Shown here in pieces: positions 42,255 through 49,952 of a DNA stretch of 64,000 bases (position 1 is its first letter; each line of letters begins with the position of its first letter). Position numbers and translations under genes: made by a program. The notes beneath the pieces are model-generated. The model worked only from the letters and a program-made list of their open reading frames with translations. It had not been told where the DNA came from and searched no databases. This stretch comes from JAAXHV01 sp965207165 (lineage in GTDB: Bacteria; Pseudomonadota; Gammaproteobacteria; Eutrophobiales; Eutrophobiaceae): NCBI GenBank assembly GCA_965207165.1, contig OZ242265.1:1-64000 (forward strand). Direction: 5' to 3'.

Positions 42255-42719
42255 TCAGGAGCGCCTCAGGTATTGCTCCGGCCAGATATCCAGGTACAGC
42301 AGGTCCAGGTCAACACCTCTCATGACCGGGTAGTTTTTATAGTCATGGCGGTTTACCCAGGCGTAGTCGGTGTGTTCATCATTAAGCCTGATTTCACCGC
42401 CGAGCCAGCGCAGGTGGAACAGGTAAAACTCGTAGATCCTGCCGGAGATCTCATCCCTGACCGGGTCGAGTTGTTGCACCGGTTCCACCGAAATATCGGT
42501 ACCGATTTCCTCAAACAACTCCCGCTGGGCGCATTCCTGCGGGGATTCGCCGGCTTCAATGTGCCCCGCCGGAAAACCCCATAAGCCGGGACCGTATCTG
42601 CTGGCCGTACTCCGTTTTAGCAGCAGGATCTCACTGTTGCCGTTCACTATGACGTTGATTGAAAACCGTCCTGCAGCTGATAAGATATTTTTTTTATCCT
42701 GTATATCCTGTGCATCCAT
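42255..42719 (-). CDS. Nudix hydrolase (dihydroneopterin triphosphate or dATP pyrophosphatase-like)
   Basis: A 154-residue Nudix protein. The Nudix box is complete: GHIEAGESPQECAQRELFEE then IG (G-x5-E-x7-RELFEEIG). LLLKRSTASRYGPGLWGFPA precedes it. The start codon and first eight codons (MDAQDIQD) lie inside a dispersed repeat, and no other canonical start lies between there and a GTG at codon 24. The repeat therefore seems to supply the translation start. It is on the same strand as aceEF, 11 bases after aceF. NudB-like activity is a guess from length and motif. Confidence 0.85.
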   Translation of the reverse strand: MDAQDIQDKKNILSAAGRFSINVIVNGNSEILLLKRSTASRYGPGLWGFPAGHIEAGESPQECAQRELFEEIGTDISVEPVQQLDPVRDEISGRIYEFYLFHLRWLGGEIRLNDEHTDYAWVNRHDYKNYPVMRGVDLDLLYLDIWPEQYLRRS

Positions 42720-42725
42720 GTTAAT
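42694..42725 (-). repeat. ACATGGATGCACAGGAT-type repeat forming the Nudix gene start
   Basis: The minus strand reads TTAACATGGATGCACAGGAT then ATACAGGAT, nearly identical to the copy at 29205-29232. The ATG inside it is the only good start for the Nudix gene. Confidence 0.6.
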
Positions 42726-42730
42726 CCCGG

Positions 42731-44071
42731 TTACAGCAGAATATCGCGGATATCCGTCAGGATTTTCCCCAGTGCCCGGGTGAATTCCACCGCTGCGACA
42801 CCGTCGATTACCCTGTGGTCATAAGACAGGGAGTAGGGGAGGATCAGCCGCGGCTCGAACTTTCCGTCAACATGAACGGGTTTCATTGCCGCCCGGGATA
42901 CGCCGAGAATGGCGACTTCCGGAGAGTTGATTATGGGAGTAAACCCGGTGCCGCCGACATGGCCCAGGCTGCTGATGGTAAAACACCCTCCCTCCACGTC
43001 GGCAGGGCGGAGTTTTTTGTCCCGCGCCTTTTGCGCCAGTTCCTCGAGTTCCTGCGCCAGTTCGAACATGCCCTTGAGGTTGGCGTCCTTGAGTACCGGC
43101 ACCACCAGTCCCTCGGCGGTGTTTACCGCCACCCCGATGTGAAAGTACTGTTTATAAATCAGTTCCTTGCCGTCCGGACCCAGGGAAGCGTTGAATTCAG
43201 GAAACTTTTTGAGGGCAACAACCACGGCCTTGATGAGGAAACTGAGCAGGGTGAGCCTGACGCCGCGCCGTTCCGCTTCGGATTTTTTCGACCGGCGGAA
43301 AGCTTCCAGTTCGGTAATGTCTGTTTCATCGTGCTGGGTAACGTGGGGAACATTTACCCAGTTACGGTGCAGGACCTGGCCGCCAAGCCGTTTCAGGCGT
43401 GACAGCGGCCGAGTCTCAACCGGACCGAATTTGGAAAAATCCACCGGCGGTATGTCCGGCACAGCCGATGGGTCGGATACGCGCTTGCCCGTCATCACCG
43501 ACCTGGTGAAGGCAGTGACGTCCTGTTTCAGTATCCGGCCTTTTTTCCCGCTGCCCTTGACCAGTCCCAGGTCAACACCCAGTTCCCGGGCATACTTGCG
43601 TACCCCGGGGCTGGCATGAGCCCTGGAGGAAGCGCTGGAACCTGCGGTCTGGGCGCCTGTGGGGGTCCTGGGAGCCGGATGCGGACCGAATTGCGCCGTT
43701 GGCGGCGGTTCTTCCGGTACGTCAGTGTCGTCCTCCCGCGTCTTCCCGGCCTGATCCGCAGCCGTTGCAGTAACGTCATCGGCCGGCGTTGCAGGCTTGC
43801 CGGTCTCCGGCGTTTTCCCGTCCGGGGTGTCATCTTCATCCAGTGTCAGGATCAATGTTCCTTCGGAGACGGAATCACCGACCTTGACCAGTACTTCCTT
43901 AACGGTGCCGGCGGCGGGAGCCGGAATGTCCATGGCCGCCTTGTCCGATTCCAGCGTGATCAAGGCATCTTCCGGCTTGACCTTATCACCTGGCCGGACT
44001 GCTATATCGATAATTTCAACCGCATCGAAATCGCCGATATTAGGGATAAGGATATCAGTCAACCGCGCCAT
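42731..44071 (-). CDS. aceF: AceF, pyruvate dehydrogenase E2 dihydrolipoamide acetyltransferase
   Basis: A 446-residue E2 with a single lipoyl domain (lysine in ALITLESDKAAMDIPAP). A Pro/Ala/Thr-rich linker follows, then the peripheral subunit-binding domain (SPGVRKYARELGVDLGLV, KGRILKQDV) and the catalytic domain with SYDHRVIDGVAAVEF. Many gammaproteobacterial E2 proteins have two or three lipoyl domains, so this one is short. E2 transfers acetyl groups to CoA at the complex core. It lies two bases after aceE. No E3 (lpd) gene follows, so E3 must come from elsewhere. Confidence 0.95.
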   Translation of the reverse strand: MARLTDILIPNIGDFDAVEIIDIAVRPGDKVKPEDALITLESDKAAMDIPAPAAGTVKEVLVKVGDSVSEGTLILTLDEDDTPDGKTPETGKPATPADDVTATAADQAGKTREDDTDVPEEPPPTAQFGPHPAPRTPTGAQTAGSSASSRAHASPGVRKYARELGVDLGLVKGSGKKGRILKQDVTAFTRSVMTGKRVSDPSAVPDIPPVDFSKFGPVETRPLSRLKRLGGQVLHRNWVNVPHVTQHDETDITELEAFRRSKKSEAERRGVRLTLLSFLIKAVVVALKKFPEFNASLGPDGKELIYKQYFHIGVAVNTAEGLVVPVLKDANLKGMFELAQELEELAQKARDKKLRPADVEGGCFTISSLGHVGGTGFTPIINSPEVAILGVSRAAMKPVHVDGKFEPRLILPYSLSYDHRVIDGVAAVEFTRALGKILTDIRDILL

Positions 44072-44073
44072 GG

Positions 44074-46746
44074 TTATACGGTCACCGGGTTGGGTTTTTC
44101 CGGATCGATCCGGTATTTCAGCATAGCCTCCGTGACCTTTGACGCGGGAATTTTGCCCTGATCGGACAATGCCTTGAGCGCGGCAACCACCACGTAATAA
44201 CGATCCACTTCAAAGAACTTCCTCAACTTGGCGCGCGTATCGCTTCTTCCATAGCCGTCCGTGCCCAGTACGGTATAAGGGGCGGGGACATGGTGCCGGA
44301 TCTGATCTGCATAAAGCTTCATATAATCGGTCGCCGCAATCACCGGGGCAGCGCTGCGTTCCAGGCAGCCTGTGACGTAACTTTTTTGCGGCGGCGCTTC
44401 CGGGTGCAACATGTTCCAGCGGTCCGTCTCCAGGCAGTCACGGCGCAGTTCGTTAAAACTGGTCACGCTCCAGACGTCGGCGCCGATATCGAAGTCGGTC
44501 ATGAGTAATTCTGCCGCGGCCTGTACTTCCCGCAGGATTGTACCTGAGCCCAGCAACTGCACCTGCAGTTTTCCGCCGCCGCTCTCCTGCAGCAGGTACA
44601 TGCCTTTCAATATCCCTTCCGCCGAGTTTTCCGGCATCGGCGGCTGCGTGTAGTTCTCGTTCATCACGGTGATGTAGTAATACACGTCTTCCTGGTCGGT
44701 GTACATACGGCGCAACCCGTCGTGAATTATAACCGCCAGTTCGTAGGCATAGGTCGGGTCATACGAGATGCAGTTGGGGATGGTGGAGGACAGCAGGTGG
44801 CTGTGGCCGTCCTGGTGTTGCAGTCCTTCCCCGGCCAGGGTGGTCCTGCCGGCGGTGCCGCCGATGAGAAAACCCCGGGAGCGCAGGTCTCCTGCCGCCC
44901 AGGCCAGGTCGCCGATGCGCTGGAAGCCGAACATGGAGTAGAAGATATAGAAGGGTATCATATGCACCCTGTGGTGCTTGTATGCCGTGGCGGCCGCGAT
45001 CCAGGAGGAGAATGCACCGGCTTCGGTAATGCCTTCTTCCAGGATCTGCCCTTTTTTGTCCTCGCGGTAATACATGACGTGGTCGATGTCCACCGGTTCA
45101 TACAGTTGACCTACGGATGAATAAATACCAAGCTGCCTGAACATGCCTTCCATGCCGAATGTACGGGCCTCATCCGGCACGATGGGGACGATGTATTTAC
45201 CGATGTCCTTGTCTTTTGCCAGCGTGTTCAGGATGCGGACGAAGGCCATCGTGGTGGATATCTCCCGCTTGCCCGTGCCTGCCAGCATTTTCGGGTGGAT
45301 GGCGACGCCGGGAGTTTTGAGGGCTTCTGCCCGGGGCCATTTCTGCAGTTGAAAACCGCCCAGCTTTTCCCTCCGCTCACGCATGTATGTCACTTCGGGG
45401 CTGTCATCTGCCGGTTTGTAGAACGCGGCATTGGCGACGTCCTCATCCGTTACCGGGATATTGAAACGCCGGCGGAACGCGTTCAGGGCTTCCTCGCCCA
45501 TCTTCTTTTGCTGGTGGGTGATATTCTGGCCCTCACCGGCCTCACCCATACCGTAGCCTTTGACCGTCTTTGCCAGGATCACCGTGGGTTGCCCCTTGTG
45601 CTTAACTGCTGCGGCATAGGCGGCATAGACCTTATGCGGGTCGTGCCCGCCGCGGTTGAGACGCCAGATATCCTCATCGGACATGTTGGCAACCAGCGCT
45701 TTCAGGTCCGGGTCTTTCCCGAAAAATTTCTCCCTGACGTAAGCGCCGTCGTTGGCTTTGTAGGCCTGGTACTCACCGTCCACCGTTTCTTCCATCACCT
45801 TGAGTAGCTTACCTTCGGTGTCCCGGGCGATTAACGGGTCCCAGTATGACCCCCAGATGACTTTGATGACGTTCCAGCCGGCGCCGCGAAAATCCGCCTC
45901 CAGTTCCTGGATGATCTTGCCGTTGCCGCGCACCGGTCCGTCAAGCCGTTGCAGGTTGCAGTTGACGACAAATATCAGGTTGTCCAGCTTTTCGCGGGCC
46001 GCGAGACCAATGGAACCGAGTGTTTCCGGTTCGTCCATTTCACCGTCTCCCATGAAGGCCCAGACCTTGCGGTCGCTGGGCGGGATCAGTTCCCGGTGTT
46101 CCAGGTAACGCATGAAACGCGCCTGGTAGATGGCCATCAGCGATCCCAGGCCCATGGAGACCGTGGGAAACTGCCAGAAATCCGGCATCAACCAGGGATG
46201 CGGATAGGAGGACAGGCCGTCGCCGTCGACTTCCTGGCGGAACTTGCCGATCTGGTCCTCGCTTAACTCGCCGTACAGGAACGCGCGGGCGTAGATACCG
46301 GGCGCCGAATGGCCCTGGATAAAAACCAGGTCGCCATCGTGTTGTTCCGTTGCGGCACGAAAAAAGTGGTTGAAACCCACGTCATAGAGTGTCGCCGACG
46401 AGGCAAAGCTGGCGATGTGTCCCCCCAGTTCGGCGCTGTAACGGTTGGCCCTGACAACCATGGCCAGAGCGTTCCAGCGGATCAGTGATCGTATGCGCCA
46501 TTCCATACCCGGGTCGCCCGGGGCGCGTTCTTCCCGGGAGGGCGGTATGGTATTCAAATAAGCGGTGTTGGCGGAGTAGGGCAGGTAGGCGCCGGATTTC
46601 CTGGCCTTGGCTATCAACTGTTCCAGCAGGTAGTGTGCACGTTCAATGCCTTCCTGGGCCAGAACTGAATCCAGGGCTTCAAGCCATTCCCGGGTTTCCT
46701 GCGCGTCTGAATCGATTGTTTTTTCCATAATAATTTTTTCTGACAT
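44074..46746 (-). CDS. aceE: AceE, pyruvate dehydrogenase E1 (homodimeric type)
   Basis: An 890-residue thiamine-diphosphate enzyme of the homodimeric E1 type. Characteristic segments are YLNTIPPSREERAPGDPGME near the N-terminus, QGHSAPGIYARAFLYGEL, the ThDP-binding FMGDGEMDEPETLGSIGLA with the later NLQRLDGPVRGNGKI, and AKTVKGYGMGEAGEGQNITH. It decarboxylates pyruvate and transfers acetyl to E2. It is immediately followed by aceF. No pdhR gene is adjacent, so the local regulator is unclear. Confidence 0.97.
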   Translation of the reverse strand: MSEKIIMEKTIDSDAQETREWLEALDSVLAQEGIERAHYLLEQLIAKARKSGAYLPYSANTAYLNTIPPSREERAPGDPGMEWRIRSLIRWNALAMVVRANRYSAELGGHIASFASSATLYDVGFNHFFRAATEQHDGDLVFIQGHSAPGIYARAFLYGELSEDQIGKFRQEVDGDGLSSYPHPWLMPDFWQFPTVSMGLGSLMAIYQARFMRYLEHRELIPPSDRKVWAFMGDGEMDEPETLGSIGLAAREKLDNLIFVVNCNLQRLDGPVRGNGKIIQELEADFRGAGWNVIKVIWGSYWDPLIARDTEGKLLKVMEETVDGEYQAYKANDGAYVREKFFGKDPDLKALVANMSDEDIWRLNRGGHDPHKVYAAYAAAVKHKGQPTVILAKTVKGYGMGEAGEGQNITHQQKKMGEEALNAFRRRFNIPVTDEDVANAAFYKPADDSPEVTYMRERREKLGGFQLQKWPRAEALKTPGVAIHPKMLAGTGKREISTTMAFVRILNTLAKDKDIGKYIVPIVPDEARTFGMEGMFRQLGIYSSVGQLYEPVDIDHVMYYREDKKGQILEEGITEAGAFSSWIAAATAYKHHRVHMIPFYIFYSMFGFQRIGDLAWAAGDLRSRGFLIGGTAGRTTLAGEGLQHQDGHSHLLSSTIPNCISYDPTYAYELAVIIHDGLRRMYTDQEDVYYYITVMNENYTQPPMPENSAEGILKGMYLLQESGGGKLQVQLLGSGTILREVQAAAELLMTDFDIGADVWSVTSFNELRRDCLETDRWNMLHPEAPPQKSYVTGCLERSAAPVIAATDYMKLYADQIRHHVPAPYTVLGTDGYGRSDTRAKLRKFFEVDRYYVVVAALKALSDQGKIPASKVTEAMLKYRIDPEKPNPVTV

Positions 46747-46842
46747 TATAGCCGTAACAAAAACTATAAATCAGCCCGTGACAAAAACCTGTCCAGATCC
46801 GTTGTATGTGTCCGGGATAGAATAGGGTGCCGCTATTGCAGT

Positions 46843-46881
46843 AAAAAAAGACCGCCACCAGAGGGGGAGAACTGGTGGCGG
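46843..46881 (-). terminator. Rho-independent terminator after the small exported protein gene
   Basis: On the minus strand, a perfect 10-bp stem (CCGCCACCAG / CTGGTGGCGG, 10-base loop) is followed two bases later by seven T residues. A second small hairpin (GGGAGC/GCTCCC, 46890-46907) precedes it. It serves the gene ending at 47009. Confidence 0.8.
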
Positions 46882-47008
46882 CAAAGTATGGGAGCTAGGG
46901 CGCTCCCGGGGGATAGAGGAGGGTAAATCTATCTCAGTACCGCACATGCTTTCCTGTTGATTAATGTTCAATCACGTATCAATAAGTTGGTGTTAATCCT
47001 CGCTGTTA

Positions 47009-47299
47009 TCAATTCAAGACCCCAGACCGGTACGGGTGTGGAAAGCCGGCACTCCGCTTCGCAACCGGAAACTCATAGCGCTCAGCCCGCATGTCTTTAT
47101 CCTCATTGCCTTTAGCGGGTACGACCACCGTACTCTCATACAGGCGCTGAACATTGTTTTTCAATTCCTGAAAAACCTGTGCGCGCATGGTGTTGTCCAG
47201 GTAGAGATCGAGTTCATCTGCGTGATTCTCAACGCTGGCCAGGACCAGTAAGCCTGCAATTAAAGTAGCAGCCAAGGTTTTGCCGGTTAAAATAGTCAT
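47009..47299 (-). CDS. Small exported protein of unknown function
   Basis: A 96-residue protein with a signal peptide (TLAATLIAGLLVLASVENHA, cleavage about residue 27). The mature part is ~69 residues, charged, with a helical stretch (ELDLYLDNTMRAQVFQELKN) and no cysteines. A strong AAGGAG-like ribosome binding site precedes the ATG, and a good terminator follows, so the gene is probably real and separately transcribed. I recognise no family. A palindromic AGTTA-TC-TAACT (47322-47333) lies ~22 bases upstream of the start and resembles half-sites at the TetR gene, so control by that regulator is possible. Confidence 0.65.
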   Translation of the reverse strand: MTILTGKTLAATLIAGLLVLASVENHADELDLYLDNTMRAQVFQELKNNVQRLYESTVVVPAKGNEDKDMRAERYEFPVAKRSAGFPHPYRSGVLN

Positions 47300-47321
47300 G
47301 TTATTTCTCCTTAAATATGTA

Positions 47322-47333
47322 AGTTATCTAACT
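47322..47333. promoter_or_regulatory. AGTTA-TC-TAACT palindrome upstream of the small exported protein gene
   Basis: Five-base arms with a two-base spacer, placed where a repressor would overlap the promoter or leader. A related AGTTA-N6-TAACT lies at 47453-47468, and TAGTTAG-N8-CTAACTA lies at the TetR gene. The spacings differ, so a shared regulator is only a suggestion. Confidence 0.35.
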
Positions 47334-47494
47334 AAATATGGGTGAAAAAATATTCTTCAAGGGCTTTGAATAGTTATTACCCATAATCTACAGATACATT
47401 GGTTAAATAAGTCACAACATTTATGCACTGCTGTCTTCTCCATATCATTGTTAGTTAAAAAACTAACTTAAAGTCTGTTAAAAAAATATTCCTG

Positions 47495-48088
47495 CTATGC
47501 GGCAACCCGTTCCTCATCCCGGGGAGTCGGATCAAGACCGGCTATCCAGTCAGTTACCGCATTAAGTTGCTCTTTCAGCCGCCGGGGGTCGTTCAGGACA
47601 TTACCCAGCAGAATAACTCCCTGTATGCGAGCAACCAGCTCAAATCCCAGATCCTCTGCCTGTTTCAGGCCCATGAGACGGAACTGCTCCGTTGACCAGT
47701 CCAGTAAAAACTTCAAACAACTGTGTGCGGAATCGGTCAGTTCCACACATTCATCATCCAGTTCCTGGCACAGGCTGCCCAACGGGCATCCTGCTTGCGC
47801 CAATTCCTTATTGTGACTGCTCATTGCCTTAATTAGATTCATCAAGGCCTCCTTTGGTTCCCTTCTCCTGCAACAATTTTTCAGCATCGACGACAACGCT
47901 TGTTTGCGTTCCGCAATAACCGCCTTGCAGATATCATCCTTGGTCTTGAAATAGTAGTACACGTTGCCTAACGGTACCTTGGCCTCCTCGGCTATGTGTG
48001 CCAGTGTCGTACGGTAAAACCCCTGCCTGTGTATCAGGGTATCCGCAGCACTGATCAAGCGTTCGCGTTTATCACTTATCCTGGGCAT
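47495..48088 (-). CDS. TetR/AcrR-family transcriptional regulator
   Basis: A 197-residue TetR-type regulator. The N-terminal helix-turn-helix (LISAADTLIHRQGFYRTTLA followed by EEAKVPLGNVYYYFKTKDDI) is textbook. The ligand domain has several cysteines (KNCCRRREP, AGCPLGSLCQELDDECVEL), and CPLG is typical of the AcrR group that senses electrophiles or thiol stress. A perfect TAGTTAG-N8-CTAACTA palindrome lies 11 bases upstream of its start, between it and the divergent peroxiredoxin gene, so it probably represses itself and perhaps that gene. Confidence 0.9.
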   Translation of the reverse strand: MPRISDKRERLISAADTLIHRQGFYRTTLAHIAEEAKVPLGNVYYYFKTKDDICKAVIAERKQALSSMLKNCCRRREPKEALMNLIKAMSSHNKELAQAGCPLGSLCQELDDECVELTDSAHSCLKFLLDWSTEQFRLMGLKQAEDLGFELVARIQGVILLGNVLNDPRRLKEQLNAVTDWIAGLDPTPRDEERVAA

Positions 48089-48098
48089 AAACGAGCCT

Positions 48099-48120
48099 TA
48101 GTTAGAAGCTTGACTAACTA
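48099..48120. promoter_or_regulatory. Operator of the TetR-family regulator
   Basis: Perfect 7-bp arms TAGTTAG (48099-48105) and CTAACTA (48114-48120) with an 8-base spacer, in the divergent region between the tetR-like gene and the peroxiredoxin gene. Length and position are typical for TetR autoregulation. Confidence 0.7.
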
Positions 48121-48210
48121 TTATATTGATTGAGTATAAATTGTCAAGTTTTTTTTCCAAATATTTTACAACTGTTTGATATCAGGCAATCTGCGGCATA
48201 TAATCGTTTC

Positions 48211-48735
48211 ATGGCAAAAATAAAACTGTTGATAACTGTAGCGCTTGCACTGATTGGATTTGCAGCTGTGGCCGATCCGGAGGTGGGTCTACCCGCACCC
48301 GGCTTTGTAATGCCGGATCAGTATATGAAGACCCATAGCCTGGAGCAGTATCAGGGCAAGTGGGTGGTGGTGTATTTCTACCCGAAAGACGATACGCCCG
48401 GTTGTACCACGGAGGCCTGTAACTTCCGGGACGATATCTTCAAAATCCGGGCCATGGACGCGGAAGTCCTGGGGGTCAGTCTCGACAGCACCGAAAGCCA
48501 CGCCCACTTCGCGGAAAAATACGGCCTGCCGTTTCCGCTGTTATCGGATGCCGGCGGTGAAACCGCCGAACAATATGGTTGCCTGACGGAATGGAGGGGG
48601 ATGACAATAGCCGCCCGGCATACCTTTATCGTCGACCCCGGCGGCAACATCGCAAAAATCTACCGCGAGGTGGACCCCGACACCCACAGCGCCCAGGTTC
48701 TGGCAGATCTGGCAACACTGCAAACCGGTCAATAA
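48211..48735 (+). CDS. Exported PrxQ/BCP-type peroxiredoxin
   Basis: A 174-residue protein from ATG 48211; the frame is open for 27 more codons. Residues 1-~20 (KIKLLITVALALIGFAAVA) form a signal peptide, unusual for this mostly cytoplasmic family, so it probably acts in the periplasm. YPKDDTPGCTTEACNFRDD carries the peroxidatic Cys and, five residues later, the resolving Cys, as in PrxQ. It reduces peroxides with a thiol donor. It is divergent from a TetR regulator and shares its operator region, suggesting stress-linked control. Confidence 0.88.
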   Translation: MAKIKLLITVALALIGFAAVADPEVGLPAPGFVMPDQYMKTHSLEQYQGKWVVVYFYPKDDTPGCTTEACNFRDDIFKIRAMDAEVLGVSLDSTESHAHFAEKYGLPFPLLSDAGGETAEQYGCLTEWRGMTIAARHTFIVDPGGNIAKIYREVDPDTHSAQVLADLATLQTGQ

Positions 48736-48816
48736 AACATAGTTTCAATTCTTAGTGCATTGCTACGCAGGGAATCGTGGCCGGTATTCAATCTTCTTTG
48801 CGTTCCCGCGTGAAGA

Positions 48817-48845
48817 GTAATACAATTATATGCATATTGTATTAC
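48817..48845. promoter_or_regulatory. Inverted repeat operator of the RHH-PIN pair
   Basis: Perfect 10-bp arms GTAATACAAT (48817-48826) and ATTGTATTAC (48836-48845) around nine bases, ending seven bases before the antitoxin ATG. Ribbon-helix-helix antitoxins bind such sites to repress their own operon. Confidence 0.65.
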
Positions 48846-48852
48846 GGGGGTA

Positions 48853-49083
48853 ATGATGCGTACTATTTCAGTAAAAATTCCTGAATATCTTGATAAGGAA
48901 CTTACCAGGATTTCCGATCAACGTCGGTTATCGCGTTCAATGATCTTGCGGGATGCGATCGCTGCCTATGTGGCTGAACCTGATAAATCATTTACAGCGC
49001 TTGCAAGTGATCTGGCCGGTTCTTTGTCAGGTCCCGAAGATTTGTCCACATCGGCTGATTACATGGCTGAGTACGGTCAATGA
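48853..49083 (+). CDS. Ribbon-helix-helix antitoxin
   Basis: A 76-residue protein. RTISVKIPEYLDKELTRISD with RRLSRSMILRDAIAAYV is a CopG-type ribbon-helix-helix DNA-binding fold. The C-terminal acidic tail (GPEDLSTSADYMAEYGQ) should neutralise the toxin. ATG 48853 and ATG 48856 are both possible, with GGGGG just upstream. The PIN toxin start overlaps its stop by four bases (ATGA). A perfect inverted repeat precedes it. Confidence 0.88.
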   Translation: MMRTISVKIPEYLDKELTRISDQRRLSRSMILRDAIAAYVAEPDKSFTALASDLAGSLSGPEDLSTSADYMAEYGQ

Positions 49084-49490
49084 TCAGAATTATTGTTGAC
49101 ACAGGGCCTATTGTTGCTTTTTTAAACAAGAGAGACAGATATTTTGCCTGGGCAAATGAATCATTCAATTTATTGGAACCGCCTGTTTATACCTGTGAAT
49201 GCGTTATCTCAGAAGCCTGTTTCCTGCTGCGCAACGTTGAGGGTGGCCCCATGGCAGTTGCAGAACTGGTAGAGCGTAATTTGGTAGTGATTGATTTTGA
49301 CTTGTCCGAGGAAATTCAAGCCGTTAAAAAACTGATGTCAAAATACGCGAATGTACCAATGTCTCTGGCAGATGCGTGTTTAATTCGCATGGCTGAGATT
49401 GAAAAAAATTCCCAGATAATCACGCTTGATCAGGATTTCCACGTATATCGCCGGTTTGATCGTCAGCAGGTGCCGGTCTTGATGCCGTGA
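49080..49490 (+). CDS. PIN-domain RNase toxin (VapC type)
   Basis: A 136-residue PIN-domain protein. Acidic residues are in IIVDTGPIVAFLNKRD, VISEACFLLRN, SLADACLIRMAE and TLDQDFHVY, the order expected for the four-residue metal site. The C-terminal DQDFHVYRRF pattern is common in VapC relatives paired with RHH antitoxins. It is the second gene of the operon, overlapping the antitoxin gene by four bases. The target RNA is unknown. Confidence 0.88.
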   Translation: MIRIIVDTGPIVAFLNKRDRYFAWANESFNLLEPPVYTCECVISEACFLLRNVEGGPMAVAELVERNLVVIDFDLSEEIQAVKKLMSKYANVPMSLADACLIRMAEIEKNSQIITLDQDFHVYRRFDRQQVPVLMP

Positions 49491-49499
49491 ATCCTGCTT

Positions 49500-49952
49500 T
49501 TAAGGTCGAGATTTATCCTGGGCTTCAAGTAGTTTCCCCTTCACCCGGCATGACTGTCCTTCAAACAGGGCAATGAGGTTATCATCCTGGTCGGTGACCC
49601 TGACCTCGTAGACCCCGTAACGGCCTTCCTGTGACAGTTGTTCGGCAGTGGCCGTCAGCCGGTTCCCTGCCTTGCCCGGCCGTTTGTATTCGATACTGCA
49701 CTTTTGCGCCAGGTTCGAATCGTTGCGGGTATTGCAGGCGCAGGCAAAGGCCGTGTCCGCCAGGGTGAATATGAATCCGCCATGGCAGATGCCGTGGCCG
49801 TTCAGCATTCCTGCAGTTATCTGCATAGTCAGACGGGCAAAGCCTTCCCGCACTTCGGCAATGGCAATGCCTATGCTTTTCGAGGCGACGTCCCTGGAAT
49901 ACATGGCGTCGACGCAGGCGCGGGCGAGATCGTCCCCGGTCAGATCAGTCAT
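49500..49952 (-). CDS. paaI: PaaI, hydroxyphenylacetyl-CoA thioesterase
   Basis: A 150-residue hotdog thioesterase. NGHGICHGGFIFTLADTAFA is the PaaI signature, with the catalytic Asp in LADTAFA and Asn/His/Gly in the preceding loop. CSIEYKRPGKAGNRLTATAE is the usual second strand block. PaaI clears dead-end CoA esters during aerobic phenylacetate degradation. The start lies within the end of paaZ (8-bp overlap), so both are one transcript. Confidence 0.93.
   Translation of the reverse strand: MTDLTGDDLARACVDAMYSRDVASKSIGIAIAEVREGFARLTMQITAGMLNGHGICHGGFIFTLADTAFACACNTRNDSNLAQKCSIEYKRPGKAGNRLTATAEQLSQEGRYGVYEVRVTDQDDNLIALFEGQSCRVKGKLLEAQDKSRP

Noticed and set aside
46771..46971. 66-codon minus-strand frame between aceE and the small exported protein gene
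   Set aside because: It spans a clear Rho-independent terminator hairpin and has no protein-like features; it is almost certainly non-coding.
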